This document shows positions 28,501 to 38,574 of a stretch of DNA of 64,000 nucleotides, in pieces; position 1 is the first letter of the stretch; each line of letters starts with the position of its first letter. The DNA is from Pycnopodia helianthoides. Its lineage: Eukaryota > Echinodermata > Asteroidea > Forcipulatida > Asteriidae. A program made the translations under genes and the position numbers. A model generated the notes under the pieces. The model made no database searches. It was not told where the DNA came from and saw nothing but the letters and a program-made list of their open reading frames with translations. Location of the stretch: positions 21,392,270-21,456,269 of the forward strand of contig CM063249.1 of NCBI GenBank assembly GCA_032158295.1, given 5' to 3'.

Positions 28501-31087
28501 AAACTCTTTGTATTAATTTACTGAAATTTAACTATAGAGGACACATTTTGTTAACGTTTATATCCCCAACGTTTTCTTCACAGAAAGGTTATTTTGCTTA
28601 TTTGCTCAAAATTAATAGCAATAACAAAATTTGTTTGATGTTTGGAACTTTCCATCTGTACAACTTCAGGGTGTAAAGATATTAAATTTTCACTCTCGGC
28701 TGTTTCATGTTTCAGTTCGGGGGCTCTGAGGCCATTTTGACGGCTCTTTCTGATCAGTTTCCACGCGTCGTCAGAGACCACCGGGAAATTTTCATCGCTG
28801 GTCTTTTCTCGTTCTACTTCCTCGTGGGACTTGCTTTCACGTCACAGGTAAAGTAAATTGTCTTTTTGTTTGAATTACACATTTAACAAAATGTCGTGGC
28901 TATTTCCGCATAGAACTTGAACAACTTTGCTACAACATTATGGTTATAAAGTATAGTACTGTTATAGGCAGCATGACCGATGGGGGCGCCTTTGATCTGT
29001 AAATAAAGTTGTTGAAGTTTCAATCGGCAGTTCTCACAACAGTGTAAAACGAATGAAAACTTCAAATGCATTTGTATCCCTTTCCTTGCCCTTGTGCTTA
29101 CAAAGTGTAAACATTTTATTTGAAATAACCGATACGTCCGTAATAAAATGTTTTTATTTTTAAATAATTGTCACATTATTAGAAAATTGTGGTTATAGTC
29201 AATCTTTATCTTATGTTTGTTTACAGGGTGGGGCGTATTTGGTGTTCCTCTTTGACAGCTTTGCTGCCTCCTACTCCATTTTGCTGGCTGTGTTCTTTGA
29301 GGCTGTTGCCATTTCTTGGTTTTATGGTAAGATGAACATAATTAAAACCTGTTTCCATTTGTACCAACGCTATATAGTAGTACTTTGTGGCTCAACAAAG
29401 CCCAGCCATTTTCTAACTGCCTGGCATCGACATTTGTTTTAATTTTTTGTAAACGGGTTGATATCAATCAATTTTGTCTAGAACAACAACGTTCTATTGC
29501 TGTGCCCTGTTTCATATTTGAAACTCTGCCATATAATCCAACTGAATACCGTTTATTTATGAAAGCTGAAATGAAAAGGTTCTGTTTTTTGTTTCTATCG
29601 ACGACCAGGGATGACACTGCCACCAACGAAGAGAATAAGCAAAGATATCAAGGAAATGCTCGGATACTATCCAGGGATGTACTGGCGTGTGTGCTGGTCA
29701 TTTGTATGTCCGGCATTCGTTATGGTAAGCATCAACATTAACTTTGTACACTCTAAAAACTCTCTGGTCAGAATTGACCCAGACTCCGGGTCTCAGAAAA
29801 GAGAGATTTCGACTTGGTCAGTTGGACATATTTCTGGGTCATTTTTGACAAGGATTCCGGGTCATGTTGACCCACAACTGCATCAGGTCCCACCGGACCC
29901 GGATCCGGGTCAGTTTTGACCAAGGAATGTTTAAGTGTGTAATCATGAAGTCCGTACAGGAGTTTACTCCTCCCAAAGAAAGTTCGTGTTTGTGCAATTT
30001 CTAATCCCAAATACCTTGTATAGTTACATCTTGTAAAGTATCCTCTTTTAAGTAGCCTGGTTTAATACCGAAACTCTTTAACTCCACAATTTGATTTTTC
30101 GTAACGACTGTTTTCTGATTGTTTTCTTTTACGCAGTGCTGCAGTATGTTTGGATTAGCGAATTACAAGTCTCCCACCTACGATAAGTACACGTACCCAG
30201 GGTGGGCCATTGGACTGGGATGGATGATCGCATCTGCATCTGTTATACTAATTCCGCTAACTGCAATCTACAAGATTGCTTCAACACCCGGTTCCCTCTA
30301 TGAGGTAAACTATACGAAGATCAACATTTTGTCGAGTTGCTTCCTACATTTTGTATTCTTCAAAATGTAGGGGTCAAACCAAAGTAATTTAGTCTTATCC
30401 CCTGGAAAGAAAATTTGCATCTGTCCCTTCAGGGGCACCGTACTCTGATTTCATTATAACAACAATTACAAAAACAACTAATTACATGAACCGAACAGGC
30501 CTCTCGTCACCGGACATGCTCGGTGGTTTAGAGGTTAAAACATCTGCTCTAGATTGCGGGGGTCGCGGGTTTGAATTCCACCCGAGTAGCCTTTTAAGGT
30601 TTTTTCTGCAGGTCTCGGAGAGCCTTTTATAAAAGCTTAGTAAACATTGGTGTTAGTAAAACGAAAATATATGTTGAAAAGTGCTTTTCAACATACATTA
30701 TTACTACTATTTTGGGTTGATTTGTAGTATTTTGAAGTGTTTTCTTTTGCTACAATCAATTCACTTTCGTTTGTCATCTGTAAATTTGTAAATAATTTTC
30801 TTCTCCAAATAATCATTTTATCACTTTTTCGATGCAGACAAATCGCAACACACCAGTTGGAACTGTCTGCATTATCTCAGCATCAAAACGTTCAGTTCTA
30901 ACTGATTACAACTATTCAAATCAATACATTTTTGTTCTATAAGCTTGTTTCTGTTTTCTTTTGGTAGCGATTTATGGTGAACCTACAAACTCCACCTCAG
31001 TACCCAAAGGACATGGAGGTCGGCAACCATTATCCCTGCCAACTCAACGGTGTACCCATGGACACCAAACCAGTGACGCACGTCTAA
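7478..31087 (+). CDS. SLC6 sodium-dependent monoamine (serotonin-like) transporter, complete 14-exon gene
   Basis: Coding exons: 7478-7550, 13417-13596, 20016-20150, 21284-21548, 22269-22407, 22818-22952, 23519-23622, 24559-24683, 27598-27710, 28716-28847, 29227-29326, 29609-29724, 30137-30304, 30968-31087. All introns are GT..AG, phases match at every junction, and the lengths sum to 1905 nt (634 residues plus stop), a normal SLC6 size. Hallmarks: TM1 [11 protein letters not shown] with D68, the aspartate that binds the amine in DAT/NET/SERT and is glycine in GABA and glycine carriers; the ECL2 disulfide pair C170/C179 followed by N-glycosylation sites; the TM6 stretch CFSLGPGFG with the unwound GPG; and the TM8 sodium site LDSS (421-423). 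SLGPGFG, LGLDSS and [12 protein letters not shown] look closest to vertebrate SERT, whereas VDLANVW is DAT/NET-like, so substrate choice among monoamines is not settled. It should act as a plasma-membrane Na+/Cl- coupled reuptake carrier. The first exon is the least certain part. Confidence 0.9.
7551..13416 (+). other. SLC6 intron 1
   Basis: About 5.9 kb, AT-rich. It contains a diverged partial copy (about 8220-8335) of the TTAAAGGAACATTACAG element also found at 19.3, 34.2 and 45.0 kb. The short open frames show no recognisable protein. No other gene is supported. Confidence 0.5.
13417..13596 (+). CDS. SLC6 exon 2 (TM1)
   Basis: Opens after a pyrimidine tract and GAGCAG acceptor. It encodes the end of the N-tail, [13 protein letters not shown], and TM1 with D68, N71 and WRFPY. 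It ends in phase 1 at the GTAAGG donor (13597) inside the conserved GGG. Confidence 0.9.
14349..14400. repeat. TA/TG microsatellite
   Basis: Alternating GTATATATG and TATATATATA runs passing into GTGTGTGTG, in SLC6 intron 2. Confidence 0.7.
16294..16689. mobile_element. MITE-like element with TTAAAG(G/A)CACTGGACAC ends
   Basis: A ~396-bp element whose ends are near-perfect inverted repeats: left TTAAAGGCACTGGACAC followed by ATTGGTAATT, right the reverse complement with one or two changes. The ends abut a TTAA-like target. It has no coding capacity, so it is non-autonomous. The TTAA target points to a piggyBac-like or similar mobiliser, but the superfamily is not established here. Confidence 0.75.
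19262..19652 (-). mobile_element. MITE-like element with TTAAAGGAACATTACAG ends, copy A
   Basis: A 391-bp element with terminal inverted repeats TTAAAGGAACATTACAGAAT/reverse complement, noncoding. The body matches copies at 34196-34587 and 45008-45750, which are in the opposite orientation. Confidence 0.8.
20016..20150 (+). CDS. SLC6 exon 3 (TM2)
   Basis: Encodes [32 protein letters not shown], the canonical TM2 and following loop. Acceptor CCAG, donor GTAAGA, phase 1 on both sides. Confidence 0.93.
20151..21283 (+). other. SLC6 intron 3
   Basis: 1.1 kb. A GC-richer segment (about 20400-20780) has an open frame of 126 codons that I do not recognise, and words such as TCTGGGAACA and GGGCCC suggest a decayed element. 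No gene call is made. Confidence 0.45.
21284..21548 (+). CDS. SLC6 exon 4 (TM3 and glycosylated ECL2)
   Basis: Encodes TM3 ([19 protein letters not shown]), [10 protein letters not shown] with C170/C179, and several NxS/T sequons (NVT, NGT, NIS) before EYY. It starts in phase 1 and ends in phase 2 at GTGAGT. Confidence 0.93.
21627..21819. mobile_element. Short MITE-like element, GGGCCCAATTTCAT ends, copy in SLC6 intron 4
   Basis: A 193-bp element with inverted ends GGGCCCAATTTCATAGAGCT and its reverse complement, plus internal TGCTTAAGCAG words. Relatives occur at 38248-38574, 52245-52430, 61985-62345 and 63424-63620. Confidence 0.75.
22269..22407 (+). CDS. SLC6 exon 5 (TM4)
   Basis: Completes the ERGVLQM motif that follows ECL2, then TM4 ([19 protein letters not shown]) and WKGIKGSGK. 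It enters in phase 2 and leaves in phase 0 at GTAGAC. Confidence 0.92.
22585..22745 (+). mobile_element. tRNA-derived SINE-like copy in SLC6 intron 5
   Basis: Contains a pol III B-box (GGTTCGAATCC) in a tRNA-like context (ATCTGCTGTAGAACAG ... CCCGGGTAG), followed by a shared tail with GACTCGGGGAAAGC. A related copy lies at 30515-30670, with similar spacing between B-box and tail. It is non-coding. Confidence 0.5.
22818..22952 (+). CDS. SLC6 exon 6 (TM5)
   Basis: Encodes [20 protein letters not shown], then the ECL3 segment [14 protein letters not shown]. Acceptor TAAG, donor GTATGG, phase 0 both sides, 45 codons. Confidence 0.92.
23519..23622 (+). CDS. SLC6 exon 7 (TM6)
   Basis: Encodes [18 protein letters not shown], the half-unwound TM6 that lines the substrate site, then [12 protein letters not shown]. 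It ends in phase 2 at GTGAGT. Confidence 0.93.
23641..23802. mobile_element. MITE-like element, GAGGTTTTAC ends
   Basis: A ~162-bp element at the start of SLC6 intron 7. It begins GAGGTTTTACAG and ends CTGAAAAACCTC, with palindromic GTCACGTGA and GACGTCA words near the two ends. Confidence 0.6.
23851..24108. repeat. 51-bp minisatellite, about 5 copies
   Basis: The unit CTCCTGTTCCTGTTTTGGAG + CTGGTCCATATTGTTGTTTC + TAATCCTGGTC recurs five times with very few changes. Because 51 is a multiple of three and no stop occurs in several frames, long but artificial open frames appear on both strands (plus 23824-24279, minus 23802-24080). It lies in SLC6 intron 7. Confidence 0.9.
24559..24683 (+). CDS. 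SLC6 exon 8 (TM7)
   Basis: Encodes [19 protein letters not shown] and TM7 [11 protein letters not shown], then the loop [11 protein letters not shown]. Phase 2 in, phase 1 out, donor GTAAGT. Confidence 0.92.
24684..27597 (+). other. SLC6 intron 8
   Basis: 2.9 kb, AT-rich. It contains a diverged two-copy direct repeat (25608-25935). A minus frame of 120 codons (26429-26791) is not recognised and has no support as a gene. Confidence 0.55.
25608..25935. repeat. Two tandem diverged copies of a ~165-190 bp segment
   Basis: Both copies begin ACCCACACTCAAAT and share GTTAAACTCTGG, AAATTG(C/T)TCGTCTATTTCC and GGCAACAACTTTCT in the same order; the second copy starts near 25784. Confidence 0.7.
27598..27710 (+). 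CDS. SLC6 exon 9 (EL4 and TM8)
   Basis: Encodes [18 protein letters not shown] and TM8 up to LGLDSS, including sodium-site residues D421 and S422. Phase 1 in, phase 0 out. Confidence 0.93.
27711..28715 (+). other. SLC6 intron 9
   Basis: 1.0 kb. The middle (about 27860-28390) is GC-richer than its surroundings and open on the minus strand for 161 codons (28339-27854). The translation matches nothing I recognise, so I treat it as an unidentified repeat insertion rather than a nested gene. Confidence 0.4.
28716..28847 (+). CDS. SLC6 exon 10 (TM8 end and TM9)
   Basis: Encodes [19 protein letters not shown], matching the segment after the Na+ site in SERT-type carriers, then TM9. 44 codons, phase 0 both sides. 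Confidence 0.93.
29227..29326 (+). CDS. SLC6 exon 11 (TM10)
   Basis: Encodes [15 protein letters not shown] and the helix ending [10 protein letters not shown]. Phase 0 in, phase 1 out at GTAAGA. Confidence 0.93.
29609..29724 (+). CDS. SLC6 exon 12 (TM11)
   Basis: Encodes [20 protein letters not shown] and the start of TM11. Phase 1 in, phase 0 out at GTAAGC. Confidence 0.92.
29747..29941. mobile_element. MITE-like element rich in GACCCGGATCCGGGTCA-type words, copy in SLC6 intron 12
   Basis: Ends TACACTCTAAAAAC and TTTAAGTGTGTA are imperfect inverted repeats. The interior carries repeated GGGTCA/TGACCC and GATTCCGGGTC words. A related copy occupies about 36697-36926. Confidence 0.55.
30137..30304 (+). 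CDS. SLC6 exon 13 (TM11 end, TM12)
   Basis: Encodes the end of TM11 ([10 protein letters not shown]), [13 protein letters not shown] and TM12 ([18 protein letters not shown]). 56 codons, phase 0 both sides. Confidence 0.92.
30515..30670 (+). mobile_element. tRNA-derived SINE-like copy in SLC6 intron 14 region
   Basis: Lies between exons 13 and 14. CTCGGTGGTTTAGAGGTTAA gives a degenerate A-box and GCGGGTTTGAATTCC a degenerate B-box, then CCCGAGTAG and a tail with GTCTCGGAGAG as in the copy at 22585. Confidence 0.45.
30968..31087 (+). CDS. SLC6 exon 14 (C-terminal tail and stop)
   Basis: Encodes a 39-residue cytoplasmic tail ([13 protein letters not shown]... ending KPVTHV) and TAA at 31085-31087. 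The last residues T-H-V fit a class I PDZ-binding ending. Confidence 0.85.
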   Translation, partial: RFMVNLQTPPQYPKDMEVGNHYPCQLNGVPMDTKPVTHV

Positions 31088-31244
31088 ATTGCAAACGGAA
31101 AAGAAGTGTGACACTGTAAGTTTACTTCGAAAAGGAACACGGTCGGGGATTTTTATGGATTTTCTTAGAAGAAATGCCTTTCCCGGAATACCCAAAAAAT
31201 CACATTCGCAATAATATTTAGACTTTTTAGGTTTATCAATTTTT

Positions 31245-31250
31245 AATAAA
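31245..31250 (+). terminator. Poly(A) signal of the SLC6 gene
   Basis: AATAAA lies 158 bp after the TAA stop, implying a short 3'UTR ending near 31270. The motif is seen; its use is inference. Confidence 0.55.
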
Positions 31251-33030
31251 GTGAAACGTTTATCTCAGTGTGGATAAAATAACAGTGTACATTGTGAGGA
31301 CCGACTGCATGGAAATACATTATAATTTTCACTAACGGAATGCACTGAACTGCATTGCAAGCTTGACCACGTAGTTTTACATCATTATGTCAATCATATC
31401 TTTGTTTTCAATAGTCATGTAACTCGACTGGATTAGAATGCAACTGAAAAATTCGGCACAAAATTATTTGAAATGTGAACGGTCAGGGAAATATATCTGA
31501 ATGCTGTAGTAATGACAGACAAATGTGTTCCATTTTGTCACGTTTTATTTATTTAAGTTCATAGACCCTTGGCATAACATACACTCAAACAGCGCCCTCA
31601 CTGAGGCTAAGGAAGATTTGTTAACGGAGAGTTGGGCGTGGAACTAAACACATGGTCGTTGTTTGACCTCAGTGACGATGGCCTATGCGAGACGATTATG
31701 TAACGAAAGTAGTCTTTTAATTTTCTGGGCTTTAGGGAAAAAATTAAGCCTTTTATGTACATTTTAATATTGTTACTTTGAATATAACCTCTAAAGTAAA
31801 ATATGGTACTTGTTTAATAACAATAATGTGTTGGATTTTGTTAGGCTCAATGTATTGAAGAAAGAATTAACAAATAATAATAACAAAATGTAAATAGTAA
31901 TTCATGTAAATGATAATTCATTTGTGATCACACACATTTTACCTGCATCTAAAAGATCAAATTAAAATTTCAAATCAGAGGTTACTTTCAACATAGACGA
32001 CCATAAGCCAAGTAGTCCTGACGTTATCAGAAATGAATTGGGTGACACACTACTTCTAAAACGTCAATGAGACATATCTCGCAATGATTGTTGACGTCAT
32101 CAAGACTAAACTTAACAATAGTCAATAACGTATGAAGTACCTTATTTGGCGTGCTAGTGTTCTTATTCGGTTGAAAACAACTTTTTAAGTGATATGTACA
32201 TTTGTAAAAGGACACGTGCTTATTATTATTATTTTACATCAGCTCTTTGAACAAAATGTTCAGTCATACTATGATGTAATTAAGATTGTTGATTACTGTT
32301 ATTACAATCCAAATGTAGCTATTTGTAACTTGTTTTCCCGTGTTTCCTTGCGAGATAAGGATTATTTGGTCAGGATACTTGCCCTAATTGGCGATTCTTA
32401 TAACGCACTTTGGGTCGTGGGAAATATTGAGTGGCTTCATCAAAATTAAGACGATTAGCTTAGGCTGTAGATTGGGACTTTTCGTTAATGAAGTAAAATT
32501 ATTTATTGGGGAGAAACGTAAAAAGACGTTTCAATAATATTGCCCCTAATAAATAGTGTGTACCTTTAAAACAAATTGATATCCGTTGCGAAGAGGATGG
32601 AAGCATTTTAACGGAAGTTTATTTGTGGTTGCCTGTAAACAATGCAAACAATGACCACTGTGGATAACATTATACATCAGGGCCCAGACTTGTTTCTTTT
32701 AGCCTTGCTTTGCCTACAGAGGCCCCTTTCGAAACCAAAGTTTCGGCTGCGGCTTAAAGCTCTTCCGGAAAATGATGTAAACGTGCACTTTCGTTCCGGA
32801 CTTCATACAGGCAAAGCCCGAGCTGCGGTTTCGAAAAGGCCGTAGAAGGGATCAAAAACAAGATGGCCGTAAAACGGTTACATTCATTTGATAAAATCTA
32901 GCTCCACCACATAGGCTATAGCTGAGAAGACTGTGCTTCAGTTTTGCAATTTGGAAAGGTATGTCATGCATATTGGGCTGGAAAACTCGCTTATTTTAGG
33001 CCCCGGTGTTATCGTGTTTTGGCATAGGCC
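31251..33030. other. Intergenic between the SLC6 gene and the tandem array
   Basis: AT-rich and without a supportable gene. A short element with TTTCGAAACC-type inverted ends (about 32680-32850) is visible: GGCCCCTTTCGAAACC near the left and GGTTTCGAAAAGGCC near the right. Confidence 0.5.
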
Positions 33031-34195
33031 TACAGGGCATGATGCAAAAATATATGACCAAAAGTATCAACTTTTTACTAATTTATGTACCATTGCTTTT
33101 TTAAATGAAGAAACAATTTTTTACTGTTTAAAAATCTTTTCCACCATCTACGGTTTGGGCAAATAAATTGTGTATATCGTTGGTACGATTTTGTTACTTT
33201 TATACAACTAAAACAGTCGAAAACATATTATGTGAAACGTTGTGCGGTGGGTTAAATAATAGTAGTCTACCTATAATTGATAGATTGTATATCGTATGTG
33301 TTTAGTAAAATAATGAAAAAATTACACTTCACATTTGATCGGGTTTTTTTTTAAACAAAAGCCAGTGAAAGAATTTCGTAAACGTCAAGTACGATAACAA
33401 TCTCAATCCATCTGGCATCCTCCCCCTCCCCATTTTTGTAATAATAGCTTTCCTTGCCACTGTATCCCCAATCATCACAATGGCTTTTGGGTTTTTTTTA
33501 TGATGTGACATTTGGGCAACCCTTCAAGTCCTGACCATAGAAAATAAATGATTTGGGAGATAACAAAGCAGTTAACCTTACAATAAAATAGACAGTTCTC
33601 AGTTCCCATTAACCGTCATATCTCATCAGTAAAATGGATAGATTGTAGCTTTGTGTAAATTACTATAGTAAACTATTCTATGAGCAATGAAAATATATAC
33701 TTATTTACTCATAAATACTGTATAGACGCATTAATATAAAACTGATATTATAATTCTAGTGTATTGAGTATTATAGGAGATTGTTTAATTTGTGATGTAT
33801 TATTCTATCAACAATAAAGCTCTTTCTTAATAGAGAGATATAAACAAGTTGACTGTTGAACCTTTTTCAACACCAAAATGTTTATTTTATTTGTAAGATC
33901 TTTACCATTCTGCTTTTCAAATCGATACTGGAACGAAAGATGCACTGGGACCATTGTGAGTTCAGAATGGAACTATAGTCAGTGAATGTATGGAATCTAT
34001 AAGCAGTCGCACTGTCAGAGCTAGTTAAAATGGTGATTACAAGCTCCTTGGAATTTGTTACAAAACAAAGTGCAACAACTTAAAATGTAAAACTTAAAAT
34101 GCTTCTGTATCATTGTAAGAACCACAATGATTAGCTTCATCATGTGAATGTTGATTGACGGTAAGTTATGTGCGATGTAAGAAGAAAAGCTTTCT

Positions 34196-34587
34196 TTAAA
34201 GGAACATTACAGAATTGGAAAGAACAAAAATGGTAAAATATACTTTTGATCACAGATTTACATTAAACTTACACGGTCTAATGATGATGATAGTAGAAAA
34301 CATCCCCTGAAATATGTTTGTCTGAAATGCCATATTTGATGAGAAATGAATGAACTAATTTTCCGATTGGAGTTTATCGCTCAGTGAGCGTTTTATTCAT
34401 TTGTTGAATCTATATGATTTCATGCAAATGTTTAATCGGTTTTCACTGTTTTCTCGTGACCCAGATGGCCGATCGATCACAAACTTCCACAGGTTTGTCA
34501 GTTTATGTATATGGTGGATTACATAAAGTGCTTACACTGCCAGCAACTGTTTTGTTAGCAAAAACCAATTCTGTAATGTTCCTTTAA
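34196..34587 (+). mobile_element. MITE-like element, TTAAAGGAACATTACAG ends, copy B
   Basis: A 392-bp noncoding element. The equivalent positions in units 2 (near 51655) and 3 (near 60115) lack it, so it was inserted after unit duplication or was private to this copy. Confidence 0.8.
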
Positions 34588-34770
34588 GTGCACACGGACT
34601 TGTACATATGCGCAAATTAACCTATACACAACTTGGTCGAAACGAAATGCGTTCAATGTATGCTGCTATAAACCGCGAACAGCATGTTTGAAAATCACTT
34701 TTTGGGAGAGGTTGGAAAAAAAGGTTTTCAAAATGAGAAAGGTCGTGCCACACTTAATACAGGCAACCAG

Positions 34771-36419
34771 GGGTCGATTTCACAAAGCACTAAGATTCAT
34801 CTTAAGATGAGTATCAGTATTACCATAGTGATTCAGGGGCGGATACAGGGGGGCGTGGGGGCGCACGCCCCCGCCCCCCTTTTTGCTTGAGAAAAAAAAA
34901 AAAGAAAAAAAAAAACATCAAGGGGAAAAATGAGGGAGAGACAAAGTTATTGACATAGGCCCTACCTATTATTATTTTGTTCTTAAAAAATCATGAAAAT
35001 CGTGAAAATCATTCACCCGCAGCGTGAGTCGACCATACCACCCCAGCAAAGAAGTTTCTGGTTGTAGGTCAGCGCGCGCGCGCGAGTGTGATTTTTACTT
35101 CATTAACCTGCGCGAAAACCATTGTCGGGTTCCCTTAACAATCCACAACAGTTATATGATCAACTGCTGATATTTAATGGGGACCAGACTGATTTAATCA
35201 GCGCGCCATCAAGGTTTTGTGAAACACGTGTAATGCGGTGCGCATCTTAAGCCCGTCTGCGCAAAAGATATTATGCTCAACGCGTTATGTAAATCAGTCT
35301 GGCCCCATTAGATCGTATAAATATTGTGAAATTGTTCAGGGAACCCAAATAGTATGATTCTCGCGCAAGTTGTTAATACGTGATCGAAAGGTAATAAATT
35401 TTCCCCAAAAATCCGTGATGTTTAAAAAAAAGTTTAGCAATAGGGCTTTCTTCAAGTAGGCCTACAGTAGCATTGATCGGTAAGTTTTATAACCCGGATT
35501 AAAAGTTACATCGGGCACAAAAATAGGATTGCAATGGTGCATAGGCCCAATTGGCAAGGATACGAACGAAGTGGATTGGCCCTATTGGGGCTAGTGAGAT
35601 TCACATACATGTAGCATCATATAATCATAGCATCGTATAATCGTGTCTCACTCTGTTCAGAAAATCACAGATTTGTTTCGTATTCAAGAAAGAGTGTTAG
35701 TATCTGTTGTGCTTCTTTCAAACTGTTATTTATCAATAGTGCAGATAGTACACCAGCGATGCAGGGCTGGGGAGGGGGCTAGGCCTCTTGGCCTACCCTC
35801 ACATTTTCGTACATTAATGTTATTGTTGCTCGATCGCGCTGTCACTGAAGACAAGCACAACTTGTTCTTATCACTATATCAGCAGTAACATTATTTTGTG
35901 TCACATTCTAATCCTCAAGTATGTGAAAACTTTAGACAAAGAGACCCTATTTGGTTAATCATATTAAAAATTGCACTATTGTTTGTCTCACCCAAAAATT
36001 GTTTTCCCCTGAATAAGTATTTTGTAGCCTGCATTTTGATTTTTATAACTCAGGATGGCTGATTCAAATCAATGACTCCCAACTCAAAAATGAAGTTTTA
36101 ATAATGATCTTGCTAAAACAAAAGTGGTCACATATTGCATGGATCGCACCACAGAGCATCTAGAATCCTAACTGTTTCGGAGCATTTAAGCGGGCCCCGG
36201 AACCGGCCCATGTCGTAAGGGCTTCGCGTTACGCGCTCGTAGGATCCACAAACAAATTGCATTCACCATTGCTGCTTGGTAATTTTTCACGCCCCCCCCC
36301 CCCCGTTTGGAAAATCCTGGATCCGCCCCTGTGATTTGTATTGTGACATCACTCTTTGCTAAGCAACTGCGATGGATTTGCAGTTACGATCAGTCTGAAC
36401 TCTTTGTGAAATCGAGCCC
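34771..36419. mobile_element. Nested DNA elements: outer GGGTCGATTTCACAAAG MITE interrupted by a 1.5-kb inner element
   Basis: The outer element has inverted ends GGGTCGATTTCACAAAG and CTTTGTGAAATCGAGCCC. It is split at 34834-36331 by an inner element with ends CAGGGGCGGAT(A/C)CAGG and CCTGGATCCGCCCCTG, G- and C-homopolymer-rich just inside, flanked by TGATT on both sides. The intact outer empty site is visible in unit 2 (GGCAACCAGTTCAAGG near 51850) and unit 3 (near 60297). The inner element has no recognisable transposase; its termini resemble those of hAT-like non-autonomous elements. Confidence 0.75.
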
Positions 36420-36696
36420 AGTTCCAGGCAATCTCCAATACGAACATTAATTCACATTTGAGTTTTCTAAAAAAAATTATGGTGATATTTAGTTGTAACA
36501 TTTTTATCCTTTTTCTTCTAATCATACAATGCATTTCTAGGCAGAGATTTGGATTGAAAACTTTAAGTATATTTCAATATCGTCAAAAACATGTCTGGAA
36601 ATAGTTAGATTGCATGACATTTGCGTTTGAGTGTTTGCTTGCAAAATGCTAAAATTACTTGACTGTGCATTTCCAGTTTTATCAAGATTTCGAGTC

Positions 36697-36926
36697 CTGC
36701 ACTCTAGAACTCCTGAGTCGAGATTCACCGGGGATTCCGGGTCCGAGGGGGCCTAACCCACTTCCTGGTCAGAAAGTGGTTAAAAAAAGGGGGATTTTAA
36801 CAAGGATTCCGTCAGTTCCGTCATTTAGACACAGATTCCGGGTTATACTGACCCAGAATAGGGTCAGGCCCCACGGAACCCGGATCCGGATAATTCTGAT
36901 CCGGACATGTTTACTAGAGGTACGTG
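36697..36926. mobile_element. MITE-like element rich in GGATTCCGGGT/ACCCGGATCCG words, second copy
   Basis: Inverted ends GCACTCTAGAAC and TTTACTAGAGGTACGTG flank repeated GATTCCGGGT and GACCCAGAATAGGGTCA words, like the copy at 29747-29941. Confidence 0.5.
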
Positions 36927-38247
36927 TATAATATGTTTGAGTTTGGCGGTTGGGTTTTGTTTTGTTTTCCAATCCAGTGCCTTGCATTTTTGTCATAAAG
37001 CAGACGAACAAATTGACGTCTGTGGCCCATACAGTTACTATAAATTATAGTGAGCAGTTAACATATTTTTTCCGATTAATCTGTAGAAGAAAAAAATTGC
37101 ACTGTAGGTTTTGGGAGTCAATTTTTCTGAGAAGAACGAGCAATTTTTAACACAGTTATGTGGCATGCAATGCATTGGTTGGTGGTTCAACTCCGCGAGC
37201 AGACGGTCGCTGGAAAGCGAATTTGTTGCAATGAAAAAAATAAAAATTTGTTCGGAGACGAAATTAATTTAACTTACCATATTAACATCTCTGTAATCTA
37301 CTCCCCTTTGACATACTTTGAGTTTAATTATTTCCCCGGTATTTATCTTCTAAACTTCGTCACCAAAAGATAACTTTTTCTGCACAAACTTCCACGCACA
37401 TGCTCGTATCGTAATTTGTCACATTTTGACGGACGTGTAGATTGTGTCTCCGGCGTGTTTTAAATAAATGTGTACAAAAGACCACGTGATTGAGAAAATG
37501 AAGTACACGTTCTGTTATGGACGTTTGGACGGTGCACGGAAGTTTTGAACAACAGAAATCTATTCAATAGCTGGTTCCCGCCAACAATAAGCTATGCAAA
37601 GTAGCCAACAGGTCACGGTGTCGTGTGCGCGTTGGCGTATAAGCTGAAATATTTCAACAACGACAACGCAAAGGTTACTTTTCCAATAATTTGAGCAGGT
37701 TTTTAATAACATGTTGATAACAAGGAAAAGTTTTAATGTCATATTAAGTTGTTATAAGCTATTAGTATTACAAAAAATACAAAAATGGATTATCTATGTT
37801 AATATCGAGGATGATTTTACCCAATAGTTTGCGTTTGACCTCTGGGGCCTACATGTCCAAACGTGTTTCCTCACGCTAAGATGCTTCTTCACATTCACAA
37901 CTGAAATATAATGAAGTGATTAAGTGCGGACAATAAGGTATGAGTCAGATAGTCCCTATTAAAACCAACTTTCACCCCCTTTCCAGCGGGTAAGCCAGGA
38001 TGTTTTCACTGGGGGCACATGGGGGGGGGCACTGGAAAAAGTAGGGGAACGTACCCTCTCCCCTCCCCTCCCTGCTACGCCGCTGACCCTCCCCATGCGT
38101 TACGGGCTCAAAGGAAACCACTCAAAGATCCGAAAACACTGTACTCGTCAAAATATCGTAGCATAATCTCCATGGTTTCATTTAATTTACACACGAAAGC
38201 ACGAACCATAACAAATGCAACTTTGGGGCTGTGCAGCAGAAACATCA

Positions 38248-38574
38248 GGGGACAATTTCATAGGGCTGCTTAAGCAGAAAATATTGCTTAACAAATGTCT
38301 GCTTTGTGCAATTTAGCAGGAAACCTATGTCACAATTTTGGCAGGTAACCTATTTCTGATAACCAAATATTGAAATTGGGTCCAGATAGTAGTTTCCAGC
38401 CTGTCAGCACAAAAACTTGCTAAGCACAAAAAATACTGCTTGGCAGAAACAGGTTACCGGCCGAGATACCATGAAGTATACATTGTTGCGACTGGTGGCC
38501 CACTCATATTTTGCTGAGCAAAAACATTTACTAAGCAGTATTTTCTGCTGAACAGCTTTATGAAGTTGGGCCCT
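38248..38574. mobile_element. MITE-like element, GGG(A/C)CAATTTCATAG ends
   Basis: Begins GGGGACAATTTCATAGGGCT and ends AGCTTTATGAAGTTGGGCCC, with several AAGCAGAAAATATTGCTTA-type words inside. An internal GAAATTGGGTCCAG suggests two such elements merged. The equivalent element in unit 3 lies at about 61985-62345. Confidence 0.65.

Noticed and set aside
34834..36331. Autonomous transposase gene inside the inner element
   Set aside because: The only frames (for example 35643-35888) are short and show no DDE, hAT or zinc-finger features.
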